The notes: generated by a model not told the origin, from the sequence alone. A stretch of DNA of 6,337 nucleotides from Methylococcaceae bacterium (GCA_947506075.1 CANNNN010000154.1:1-6337), one strand, 5' to 3'. Positions 1 through 5,137 are shown, counted from the stretch's first letter. A program made the numbers and translations.

Positions 1-98
1 ATTGCGGCAATGAATTCTTCGCCGAGGCCTGAGCTTTGTAATTCGTATCATTCTTGAGCGTTGCCAATTTCGCGCAAAGCTCGCGAAGAAAATTTCAG
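1..98 (-). pseudogene. RelE/ParE-like toxin, 5' end only, in-frame stop and no ATG
   Basis: Directly after the antitoxin, the minus strand in the frame that starts by overlapping the antitoxin stop (CTG at 98-96) reads KFSSRALREIGNAQE, then TGA at 50-48, then YELQSSGLGEEFIAA to the window edge. The segment around Y-x-x-x-x-x-G-L-G-E-E-F matches the N-terminal region of RelE/ParE-superfamily toxins, which usually have Trp-Tyr at the point where stop-Tyr is found here. The simplest reading is a TGG to TGA change. The codon at the expected start is CTG rather than ATG. Both lesions suggest the toxin is not made. Only about 32 codons are visible, so the family call rests on a short match, and the rest of the gene could not be checked. 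Confidence 0.62.
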
Positions 99-337
99 GC
101 GGTACGCCATGAGCCATCTTTAAGGTGAGTTTTCACTTGATCCCAAGAAAAACCAGCTTCTGGATTTGTTTCAAACTCCGCCAGACGCACTTCAAGTTCA
201 GCCTTAAGCTCGGGCGAAATTTTCAAAACTTCGGGTACTGCTGCAACGCTATCCCAGATAAGTTCAACGAGACGAATGCGTTCTTGTACCGGAAGCTCAA
301 GAATATCAGTAATAGAAATATTATTCATGTCTGGCAT
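95..337 (-). CDS. Antitoxin of the Unstab_antitox / TIGR02574 addiction-module family
   Basis: This protein of about 80 residues should bind and neutralise a RelE/ParE-type toxin encoded just downstream, and may repress its own promoter. The sequence follows the family pattern: an N-terminal helix with LPVQERIRLVELIWDSV, then ISPELKAELEVRLAEFETNP, a G-x-S-W-D-Q-V-K segment and a short C-terminus. The family and its usual pairing with a RelE toxin are established knowledge. I chose the ATG at 337 because AAGGG lies four bases upstream. The ATG at 328 (MNNIS) is the main alternative. A longer GTG start at 361 would overlap the attC R' box and is unlikely. The partner toxin appears broken, so this may be an orphan antitoxin that could still protect against related toxins (inference). 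Confidence 0.85.
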   Translation of the reverse strand: MPDMNNISITDILELPVQERIRLVELIWDSVAAVPEVLKISPELKAELEVRLAEFETNPEAGFSWDQVKTHLKDGSWRTA

Positions 338-360
338 TGTACCCTTATTTTCGGAAAACA

Positions 361-484
361 CGCTAACGTTGTGGTAAGGGGCGCGCCGCTCACTGAGCTT
401 TAACGAAGCCGCAAAACCTTGATAAAAAACAAACTTTCAAAGCCGCCACAGGGCGGCACGTCCCTTTTGACCGTAATGTTAGGC
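361..484 (-). other. attC site of cassette 2 (124 bp)
   Basis: On the minus strand it opens with GCCTAAC (484-478) and closes with GTTAGCG (367-361). The opening box is the exact complement of TTAGGC, the first bases of cassette 2, as it must be if the cassette once circularised. Near the ends, AAGGGACGTGCC and GGCGCGCCCCTT can pair as the L''/L' arms. The interior holds a perfect 6-bp hairpin, GCCGCC with GGCGGC around a 4-base loop (442-457), and a smaller GCTT/AAGC one. Its length is close to that of the long attC sites of vibrio superintegrons. Confidence 0.85.
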
Positions 485-1140
485 GCTTTTGATCGCCATT
501 CATAGAGGTGGTGGCATACAGTCTGGGTAATGCGTAGCAAGATCAAGAATCTCACGTTGAAGCGGCTGAACCCCGCTTAGAACGGCAGCTTGCATCGCGC
601 TCAAAACTGCTAGCCCATTTGCGTTCCTAGCAACGCTCTCTACCAATTGCATAGGATAGCCTTCTGCATGCCTTTTAATTGGATGAATACCTGCATGAAC
701 ATAAGAGTTCAGAGCTTTCCATGAGTTTTCTTTGAATCGATTAAGAGCCTCGTAAGCTTGAGGTGGTCCCTTTTTATTAACTGCCACCATCATGTCTGAT
801 GACTGAGGCAGGTTTTTAGTGTTCTGTTCTGTTTCAACGGTAAGCTCTTTAGAAAGCTTCGATAACTGCTCTTCAGTCGCGGCGTAAAGAATCCAAATGG
901 ATCGAAGTAATGCCTCGAACTGGGCTCTATGCACAATGGCTGCGGAAGGCAGCATCCCTGACTTGAGCAAGCTGAGAGTTGCAGGCCAGTGCTCTAGTGA
1001 CATAGAGCAAGCCACTTCGCTTACTACTAGCCTCAATGAGTCATCAAACAACGGTAGATCAATTAACTGAAACAACTTTTCAGCAAATTCTTCTGTGGTA
1101 ACGAATAAGTCGCGTTTCATTGAATCGGTTCTGTGCCTAA
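367..1140 (-). mobile_element. Gene cassette 2 (774 bp), one uncharacterised gene
   Basis: The cassette runs from the T at 1140 to the G at 367, both set by the crossover points of the flanking recombination sites. It holds one gene and a 124-bp attC, and the start codon lies only 20 bases from the cassette edge. There is no promoter-like sequence in that leader, so expression should depend on read-through from the array promoter. Confidence 0.85.
500..1120 (-). CDS. Cassette-encoded protein of unknown function (DUF6988-like)
   Basis: I do not recognise a biochemical role. The protein has about 206 residues and looks soluble and mainly helical. Visible landmarks are an R-A-Q-F-E-A-L-L-R-S-I-W segment at 65-76, a charged middle (about 81-135) and a SYVHAGIHPIKRH segment at 139-151. 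An R...E...R-x-x-W helix followed by a histidine-bearing N-x-x-x-H-x-G segment resembles the uncharacterised DUF6988 proteins. That assignment is from memory of the pattern and is tentative. The open frame extends upstream to 1171, but that part lies inside the attC of cassette 1. The ATG at 1120 is the first start inside cassette 2 and gives MKRDLFVTTEEF. No good ribosome binding site precedes it. Confidence 0.75.
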   Translation of the reverse strand: MKRDLFVTTEEFAEKLFQLIDLPLFDDSLRLVVSEVACSMSLEHWPATLSLLKSGMLPSAAIVHRAQFEALLRSIWILYAATEEQLSKLSKELTVETEQNTKNLPQSSDMMVAVNKKGPPQAYEALNRFKENSWKALNSYVHAGIHPIKRHAEGYPMQLVESVARNANGLAVLSAMQAAVLSGVQPLQREILDLATHYPDCMPPPL

Positions 1141-1203
1141 CGTGGAAGTGAGGGGCGCGACGCGGCTTCATCGCGGCGCGTCCCCTCGACTGTAGGGTTA
1201 GGG
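1135..1203 (-). other. attC site of cassette 1 (69 bp)
   Basis: On the minus strand it runs from CCCTAAC (1203-1197) to GTTAGGC (1141-1135). CCCTAAC is the complement of TTAGGG, with which cassette 1 starts at the attI junction. The interior folds almost perfectly. GAGGGG and CCCCTC (1182-1187 with 1150-1155) form the outer stem, followed by two CGCG/CGCG steps, an unpaired A at 1181, a single mismatch and a 7-base loop at 1165-1171. An extrahelical base plus a short apical loop are the hallmarks by which IntI recognises the folded strand of attC. Confidence 0.93.
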
Positions 1204-1548
1204 TGATTAGTTTGCTGCACTGACTGCATCTTCAACTGAAGATTCAACAATACTTGCCGCACTTTCAACTTCACTGGCGGCGGACTGCACATTTGAAACG
1301 ACAATCCTCCAATCCGTGTACTGAAACTCATCGACAGCACTGTTCAGGTCATCTACGGCGCTTTTTAGGGTGCTTACTTCTGACTCGGCATCACTTAATT
1401 TGGAACGGACTTCTTCAAGTTTGGATTCGAGTTCGGCAACCTGACTTTCAAGCTCTTCAACGCGGCCACTGTTACACCCGGCAATTGAAAGTGAGATTGC
1501 CAACAACAAGATGAGACGGAGCACTGATGGCATTTTGGCGAACCCTAA
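1141..1548 (-). mobile_element. Gene cassette 1 (408 bp), first in the array
   Basis: The cassette starts with TTAGGG just after the attI G at 1549 and ends with the G at 1141. It contains one short lipoprotein gene and a 69-bp attC that overlaps neither the start nor the stop of the gene. Being next to attI, it is normally the most recently inserted and best expressed cassette. With intI broken it may be the last one acquired (inference). Confidence 0.9.
1207..1533 (-). CDS. Small coiled-coil lipoprotein
   Basis: The protein has 108 residues. Residues 1-20 form a lipoprotein signal: MPSVLRLILLLAISL followed by the lipobox I-A-G-C with Cys20. Asn at +2 is not an inner-membrane retention signal, so the outer membrane is the likely location. 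Residues 24-70 are a regular heptad coiled coil of the type VEELESQVAELESKLEEV, and residues 80-108 are another Ala/Ser/Val/Glu helix of low complexity. The build recalls murein-lipoprotein-like spacers, but the C-terminal Lys that attaches Lpp to peptidoglycan is absent. The function is unknown, and a role at the cell surface or in oligomerisation is inferred. The ATG at 1533 lies 16 bases into the cassette without a Shine-Dalgarno sequence, so translation may need a nearly leaderless mechanism. Confidence 0.85.
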   Translation of the reverse strand: MPSVLRLILLLAISLSIAGCNSGRVEELESQVAELESKLEEVRSKLSDAESEVSTLKSAVDDLNSAVDEFQYTDWRIVVSNVQSAASEVESAASIVESSVEDAVSAAN

Positions 1549-1630
1549 CGTAAAGTAGACACCTAAAAAGGTGTATTTTCAAAAATAGACACCTAAAAAG
1601 CTGGCTATTAAAATTCAAAACTAGGTGTAT
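1543..1630 (-). other. attI site with direct and inverted repeats
   Basis: The crossover GTTAGGG lies at 1549-1543 on the minus strand. Next to it a 15-bp exact direct repeat, TAGACACCTAAAAAG, occurs at 1556-1570 and 1586-1600, exactly 30 bp apart. The hexamer ACACCT or its complement AGGTGT occurs four times (1559, 1569, 1589, 1623). The first two form a perfect palindrome around AAAA (1559-1574). In studied integrons, attI carries direct repeats next to the crossover that bind extra IntI molecules, so these are candidate accessory binding sites. The outer limit of attI is not defined by sequence alone. Confidence 0.78.
1554..1582 (-). promoter_or_regulatory. Candidate cassette-array promoter (Pc)
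   Basis: On the minus strand TTGAAA (1582-1577) and TCTACT (1559-1554) are separated by 17 bases. They match the sigma-70 -35 and -10 consensus at five and four positions respectively. Transcription would begin about seven bases further on, at or next to the recombination point at 1549, giving the first cassette a leader of roughly 15 bases. The -10 and spacer overlap the ACACCT/AGGTGT palindrome, so integrase or another protein bound there would occlude it (inference). Confidence 0.48.
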
Positions 1631-1660
1631 ACCCCTACAGCTTTTGTTGATTTTGTAGAT

Positions 1661-1685
1661 ACTATCACGTTTATTTTTTGATAGT
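1661..1685. promoter_or_regulatory. Inverted repeat before intI
   Basis: ACTATCA (1661-1667) and TGATAGT (1679-1685) are perfect complements around an 11-base loop and end nine bases before the intI ATG. A possible -10 hexamer TACTAT (1660-1665) overlaps the left arm. The repeat could be an operator for intI or a leader hairpin that limits its translation. A LexA box of the CTGT-N8-ACAG type, which controls many intI genes, is not visible here. Confidence 0.4.
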
Positions 1686-1694
1686 CACCTTGTC

Positions 1695-2681
1695 ATGCAA
1701 ATAAGTTCTACACCGCTTAATTCGCCTCCTAAACTCCTGGATCAGGTGCGTGATCGCATTCGCGTCAAGCACTACAGCATCCGCACGTAAACCCAATACG
1801 TGCAGTGGATCAAGCGCTTTATCTTGTTTCATCATAAAAAACATCCAAAAGAAATGGGCGCTGCGGAAGTGGAAGCATTTTTAACTCATCTGGCGTTTGA
1901 TGGCCAGGTGTCGGCTTCGACACAAAATCAGGCCTTTTCTGCCCTGCTATTTTTATACAAGGAGGTATTGGAAGTCGATTTGCCGTGGATGGATAACATG
2001 GTGCGGGCCAAGCGTCCGCAACGTCTGCCGGTAGTATTGACCCGCACCGAGGTCCGGGAGGTGCTGATGCGGATGAAAGGCGTGTATGGACTGATGGCGA
2101 ATTTGTTGTACGGAACCGGAATGCGCTTGATGGAATGCGTACGTTTGCGGGTCAAGGACGTGGATTTTGAGCGCGGCGAGATTCTGATCCGCGAAGGTAA
2201 GGGCGGGAAGGACAGGGTGACGATACTGCCGTCTTCCTTGGCTACAGGCTTACAGGCTCATTTGGAACAGCGTCGGGCTTTGTTTGAGGATGACAAGCGC
2301 CTTGGCAAGACCGATGTGTTTTTGCCGGACGCGCTGGCGAGAAAATATCCGAATGCAGCAACACAATGGTGTTGGCAGTATATTTTTTGTTCCGGTAGTT
2401 ATTCACTAGACCCGCGTAGCGGTGTTGAGCGCCGCCATCATATCGACGAGAAATTATTGCAACGGGCGATGAAGAAGGCGGTTTTGGCTGCGGGAATTAG
2501 CAAACCAGCCACGCCGCATACCTTGCGGCATTCGTTTGCAACACATCTGCTGGAAGCGGGTTATGATATTCGCACGGTACAAGAGTTGTTGGGGCATAGC
2601 AATGTAGCCACGACGATGATTTATACCCATGTGTTGAACAAAGGCGGCCGGGGTGTAATCAGTCCGCTGGATCAGCTTTGA
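1695..2681 (+). pseudogene. intI: Integron integrase IntI, interrupted by a nonsense codon
   Basis: IntI catalyses attI x attC and attC x attC recombination. The frame opens at ATG 1695 with PPKLLDQVRDRIRVKHYSIRT, the conserved IntI N-terminus. It meets TAA at 1788-1790 (codon 32, where the family usually has Glu) and then continues in the same frame with TQYVQWIKRFILFH to 2681; about 328 codons is normal length. Beyond the stop everything needed is present: catalytic Arg in GTGMRL, Lys in GGKDR, H-x-x-R in HTLRHSF, His in LLGHS and Tyr in MIYTHV. The IntI-specific insertion (LPDALARKYP ... DPRSGVERRHH) that reads folded attC is also present. A restart at GTG 1800 would give 293 residues lacking the first N-terminal helix, probably inactive. 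The single lesion and otherwise intact sequence suggest recent inactivation, although suppression or a sequencing error is possible. Confidence 0.9.
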
Positions 2682-2708
2682 CCCGTTTTGCCGGTATCCG
2701 CGTAGAAT
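2678..2708 (+). promoter_or_regulatory. Possible promoter for the L,D-transpeptidase gene
   Basis: TTGACC (2678-2683) and TAGAAT (2703-2708) match sigma-70 hexamers well, but the spacing of 19 bases is longer than ideal. The -35 overlaps the stop codon of intI. The placement 33 bases before the ATG at 2741 is sensible, and no better pair is seen in the gap. Confidence 0.38.
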
Positions 2709-2740
2709 ACAGCAACGATTAAAGCCGGGGTGAGGGCAGT

Positions 2741-3247
2741 ATGAACAATAATGAGTTTGGCGATAAGCAAAACTATCTGGATATCAGTATCGGTCGCCAG
2801 CAACTGACTATTTATAAGGACGGAAACCGTATGCAAAGTTATGGGGTTTCCACCGCGAAAAATGGCGCTGGCGAATTGAGGGGCAGTGAATGTACGCCTA
2901 GCGGTTGGCATAAGATCAGGGCCAAGATTGGCGAGGGTCAGCCGTTAAATTCTGTTTTTGTCGGCAGACGGGCCACCGGTGAAATTTATACGAGTGATTT
3001 GGCTAAGCAACACCCGCAACGTGACTGGATATTAACCCGTATCCTGTGGCTGGGCGGTCTGGAACCGGGCAAAAATCGTTACGGCAAGGTCGATACCGCC
3101 TGGCGCTATATTTATATTCACGGTTGTCCTGATCACTTGATCAACGGTAGTCCCGGTTCGCATGGTTGTATCCGGATGAACAATAATGATGTGCTGGATT
3201 TATTTAATCGGGTCGAGGTTGGGGTTAAGGTTTTTATTCATGAATAA
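2741..3247 (+). CDS. L,D-transpeptidase (YkuD domain)
   Basis: This 168-residue protein is essentially a single YkuD (ErfK/YbiS/YcfS/YnhG) domain. The family forms 3-3 peptidoglycan cross-links or attaches proteins to murein through an active-site Cys. The signature is complete: IHG with His127, then S-x-G-S-H-G-C-I-R-M with Cys143 and Arg145. The N-terminal half (LDISIGRQQLTIYKDG, CTPSGWHKIRAKIGEGQP, FVGRRATGEIY) is typical of the short proteobacterial subgroup. There is no signal peptide and no LysM domain, so how it reaches the periplasm, or whether it does, is not evident. The start is supported by GAGGG four bases upstream. It begins 59 bases after intI and marks the return to ordinary chromosome. 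Confidence 0.93.
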   Translation: MNNNEFGDKQNYLDISIGRQQLTIYKDGNRMQSYGVSTAKNGAGELRGSECTPSGWHKIRAKIGEGQPLNSVFVGRRATGEIYTSDLAKQHPQRDWILTRILWLGGLEPGKNRYGKVDTAWRYIYIHGCPDHLINGSPGSHGCIRMNNNDVLDLFNRVEVGVKVFIHE

Positions 3248-3305
3248 GTGTTTTTTTGTAAGCCTAGGGTATTGCTGCAGTAATGCGTTTTATCCTGGAT
3301 TATCT

Positions 3306-3358
3306 GTAGGGCGTGCTGTGCGCGCCTTAACAACCAAGGCGCGCACAGCACGCCCTAC
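3306..3358. repeat. Perfect long palindrome, REP-like element
   Basis: Two perfectly complementary 23-bp arms (3306-3328 and 3336-3358) flank a 7-base loop AACAACC. The arms begin GTAGGGCGTGCTGTGCGCGC and end with CTT. GTAGGG...GCGC palindromes of this kind occur as dispersed intergenic repeats in many Gammaproteobacteria. There is no T-tract, so it is not a canonical intrinsic terminator, although the stem is strong enough to slow polymerase or protect the mRNA 3' end. It fills most of the gap between the transpeptidase gene and truA. Confidence 0.85.
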
Positions 3359-3388
3359 GGGACAGTGGTATTTCGTCAAGGGTAGGGC

Positions 3389-4192
3389 ATGACGCGTATC
3401 GTGCTGGGTATCGAATACGATGGCAGCGGTTATTCCGGCTGGCAGTGGCAAACCCAGCAGCGTAGTGTGCAGCAGGTGCTTGAACAGGCCTTGTCGAAAG
3501 TCGCCAATCATCCGGTTACCGTGCAGTGCGCAGGAAGAACCGATACCGGCGTGCATGCGCTGGAGCAGATTGTCCATTTTGAAGCAAAAGTTGAACGCGA
3601 GCTGCACGCCTGGATGCTGGGTGGCAACAGTAATCTGCCGGATGATGTCAGAATTACTTGGGTAAAGCTGGCCGTGGGCGATTTTCATGCCCGTTACAGT
3701 GCTGTTGCCCGTTTTTATCGTTACGTGATTCTTAATCGGCCTATCAAGTCAGCGTTATTGCGCAAGCAGGTGACCTGGTGCCCAAGTCCGCTGGATGCTG
3801 AAATCATGCATAAGGCGGCTCAACATCTGATCGGCAAGCATGATTTTTCTTCGTTTAGGGCGCAAGGCTGTCAGTCCAAAAGTCCGTTTCGGGCGATGTA
3901 TTTTATTGATGTTTATCGGGAAGACGATAGAGTCATTATCGATATTTCGGCTAATGCTTTTTTGCACCACATGGTCAGAAATATTGCCGGGGTTTTGATC
4001 AGTATTGGTGCAGGCAAAGAGTCGGTAGACTGGACAGCAGAGTTGCTGGAGGTTAAAAGCCGCAAACTGGGTGGTGTTACTGCGCCTCCTGATGGCTTGT
4101 ATCTTGGGGCGGTTTTTTATCCCGAACATTATGGAATAGCCAAGCATCCGGTATTTGATAAATTGCCGGTTGATGCCCGGCGGCATGATTAA
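3389..4192 (+). CDS. truA: tRNA pseudouridine(38-40) synthase TruA
   Basis: TruA converts uridine to pseudouridine at positions 38, 39 and 40 in the anticodon arm of many tRNAs, in the cytoplasm as a homodimer. The 267-residue length is normal. The N-terminus IVLGIEYDGSGYSGWQWQ, the catalytic motif AGRTDTGVHA with the nucleophilic Asp52, the R-x-x-x-Y segment ending at Tyr110 (ARYSAVARFYRYVI) and the C-terminal FLHHMVRNIAG (191-201) are all present. The end GLYLGAVFYP is also typical. The ATG at 3389 has AAGGG six bases upstream. The gene stands alone here: a REP-like palindrome precedes it and a 77-base gap follows. The trp genes or accA-like neighbours that often follow truA are absent. Confidence 0.97.
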   Translation: MTRIVLGIEYDGSGYSGWQWQTQQRSVQQVLEQALSKVANHPVTVQCAGRTDTGVHALEQIVHFEAKVERELHAWMLGGNSNLPDDVRITWVKLAVGDFHARYSAVARFYRYVILNRPIKSALLRKQVTWCPSPLDAEIMHKAAQHLIGKHDFSSFRAQGCQSKSPFRAMYFIDVYREDDRVIIDISANAFLHHMVRNIAGVLISIGAGKESVDWTAELLEVKSRKLGGVTAPPDGLYLGAVFYPEHYGIAKHPVFDKLPVDARRHD

Positions 4193-4219
4193 ACTGAAGG
4201 GTGAATAGGGCGCTCTGAT

Positions 4220-4249
4220 TTGCAATTGTTTAAATTCCAAGTAAATTAT
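4220..4249 (+). promoter_or_regulatory. Weak candidate promoter for the DUF2231 gene
   Basis: TTGCAA (4220-4225) and AATTAT (4244-4249), 18 bases apart, each match four of six sigma-70 consensus positions in an AT-rich gap. This is the best pair found between truA and the next gene, but no more than a suggestion. Confidence 0.25.
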
Positions 4250-4269
4250 CAGTAATAGTTTATGTCTCT

Positions 4270-4938
4270 ATGCAGCGAAATTATCCTCTTTACAAATATA
4301 TAGTGATGGTTGATATGAATAATTTTTTATCTTTTCAAATTCATGGCGGAGCCGATCACGGCAATGGTCTTGTTGACAGCGTTACAAGCTTGCTGGGTTT
4401 TTTTGAAGAGCTTTCAACACTTGATGCCAAGGGTGTTTTTTCGACATTAATGCCCGGCATTGCCAGCATGGATAATATTCATCCTATGCTGGTGCATTTC
4501 CCTATCGCCTTTTTGTTGGCTTTTTTTGTTGTGGATCTGGTCGGTACGTGGGCTAAAAAGCAGCAATGGCGTAATATCGGCAGCTTCCTGCTGTATTTTG
4601 GCACTGTGGCTGCTGCATTTACAGTAGCGGCGGGGTTCATTGCCGCAGATTCAGTGACGCATGGGGATAATGTTCATGCGATCATGGAGCGACATGAATA
4701 TTTCGGTATATCGGTGCTGTCTTTGGCGGCTATATTGTCGGCCTGGCGCTTGAAAAGTGGGGGTGTTATTCGTGAGGGCGCTAACAGTTTTTTTCTGATA
4801 TTGGCAGCGCTGCTTTGTGGCTTGATGATGCTGGGCGCCGATTTAGGCGGTTTGATGGTTTACCATTTTGGTGTGGCCGTCGATGCGGTGTCCGTTCCGG
4901 ACGCTGGTACCATGCATGAGCATGAGCATCAGCATTAA
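4270..4938 (+). CDS. DUF2231 inner-membrane protein with His-rich C-terminus
   Basis: The frame encodes 222 residues. The core from about residue 70 carries the DUF2231 hallmark IHPMLVHFPIAFLLAFFVVDL, followed by a hydrophobic hairpin (about 104-125), a THGDNVHAIMERHEYFGI loop with several histidines, and two further membrane segments (about 143-160 and 173-200). Four transmembrane helices fit the family. The biochemical role of DUF2231 is unknown. Conserved His residues at 71, 76, 131, 136 and 142 make heme or metal binding an attractive guess (inference). The extreme C-terminus M-H-E-H-E-H-Q-H could bind metal. The start is uncertain: ATG at 4270, 4306 or 4315 are all in frame and none has a strong ribosome site. 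MNNFLSF at 4315 is a credible shorter start. Confidence 0.84.
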   Translation: MQRNYPLYKYIVMVDMNNFLSFQIHGGADHGNGLVDSVTSLLGFFEELSTLDAKGVFSTLMPGIASMDNIHPMLVHFPIAFLLAFFVVDLVGTWAKKQQWRNIGSFLLYFGTVAAAFTVAAGFIAADSVTHGDNVHAIMERHEYFGISVLSLAAILSAWRLKSGGVIREGANSFFLILAALLCGLMMLGADLGGLMVYHFGVAVDAVSVPDAGTMHEHEHQH

Positions 4939-5009
4939 TAACTCACCACCACCACCACCACCACCACCACCACATCATCATCAGCAATCAAAAAATGCTG
5001 CTTTTATTG
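4932..5009. repeat. Junction repeat, copy A (expanded microsatellite, hairpin lost)
   Basis: This copy starts with GCATTAATAACTCACCAC, which contains the last His codon and stop of the DUF2231 gene. It runs through ATCAGCAATCAAAAAATGCTG (4980-5000 plus the intervening triplets) and ends CTTTTATTG. The same words occur at 5166-5250. Compared with copy B it has ten CAC triplets instead of two and three ATC triplets instead of one. It lacks 37 bases, including half of the terminator hairpin; the deletion is exactly between two GCTG tetramers. Confidence 0.85.
4944..4982. repeat. Trinucleotide microsatellite (CAC)10(ATC)3
   Basis: Ten perfect CAC triplets (4944-4973) are followed by three ATC triplets, six bases after the DUF2231 stop codon. 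The tract is out of frame with that gene and lies beyond its stop, so length changes do not alter the protein. Replication slippage from the (CAC)2(ATC)1 version seen at 5178-5186 explains it. Confidence 0.95.
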
Positions 5010-5039
5010 GCTACCTAAGGCGGGACAGATTAAGGTTAA

Positions 5040-5071
5040 ACCGTACGCTTCGACTCCGCTCAGCAAACGGT
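5040..5071. repeat. REP-like hairpin
   Basis: ACCGT (5040-5044) and ACGGT (5067-5071) form the outer arms, with GCT/AGC inside and the central word CTTCGACTCCGCTCAG. That word recurs in dispersed bacterial intergenic repeats. A near-duplicate of the right flank, AGC-A/G-AACGGTC, follows at 5080-5090. The element lies inside the segment that separates the two copies of the duplicated junction. Confidence 0.5.
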
Positions 5072-5137
5072 CACTTCTAGCGAACGGTCTCTTTTGATGA
5101 TTTATATAGATGCCGTCGATGATTAAGCGACATTAAA

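Larger units (their letters stand above)
1..366 (-). mobile_element. Gene cassette 3 (toxin-antitoxin cassette), incomplete at left edge
   Basis: This cassette begins with TTAGCG on the minus strand, immediately after the G at 367 that closes cassette 2. It contains an antitoxin gene followed by a damaged toxin gene. Its attC lies outside the window; given the first bases, that attC should begin with CGCTAAC. Toxin-antitoxin cassettes are common in long chromosomal integrons, where they are thought to stabilise the array. Confidence 0.82.
1..2681. mobile_element. Chromosomal (sedentary) integron: intI, attI and three cassettes, left end outside window
   Basis: The layout is diagnostic. A tyrosine recombinase of the IntI subfamily reads rightward. 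Three small genes all read leftward, away from it, each bounded by G|TTRRRY crossover points (1549/1548, 1141/1140, 367/366). Two attC sites with imperfect inverted-repeat structure separate them. The cassettes have almost no spacer, as is typical of integron arrays, and their products (lipoprotein, unknown protein, toxin-antitoxin pair) are typical cassette cargo. The integrase gene carries a nonsense codon, so cassette shuffling may have stopped. The array continues past the left edge, and the number of further cassettes cannot be seen. Confidence 0.92.

Noticed and set aside
48..50. TGA as a recoded Trp codon
   Set aside because: Trp is encoded by TGG and TGA acts as a normal stop in other genes here (antitoxin, intI, cassette 2), so recoding has no support.
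338..361. GTG start for the antitoxin (MFSENKGT)
   Set aside because: It overlaps the attC R' box and lacks a ribosome site, whereas AAGGG precedes the ATG at 337.
1121..1171. N-terminal extension of the cassette 2 protein (MKPRRAPHFHVRHRTDS)
   Set aside because: It is translated from the attC of cassette 1, so it is not part of the cassette's own gene. The ATG at 1120 is the first start inside cassette 2.
1556..1628. CRISPR-like repeats
   Set aside because: Only two exact 15-bp copies exist, next to an integron crossover, with no cas genes. attI binding sites explain them better.
1635..1658. LexA box in the intI promoter
   Set aside because: CTACA...TGTAG is an inverted repeat with 14 bases between arms and does not fit CTGT-N8-ACAG.
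3186..3392. 68-residue frame across the REP-like palindrome
   Set aside because: It starts inside the transpeptidase gene and is mostly the palindrome translated; a similar frame exists on the other strand for the same reason.
4868..5080. Proline/histidine-rich small protein across the CAC tract
   Set aside because: The frame starts inside the DUF2231 gene and its composition is only the microsatellite read in another frame; there is no ribosome site.
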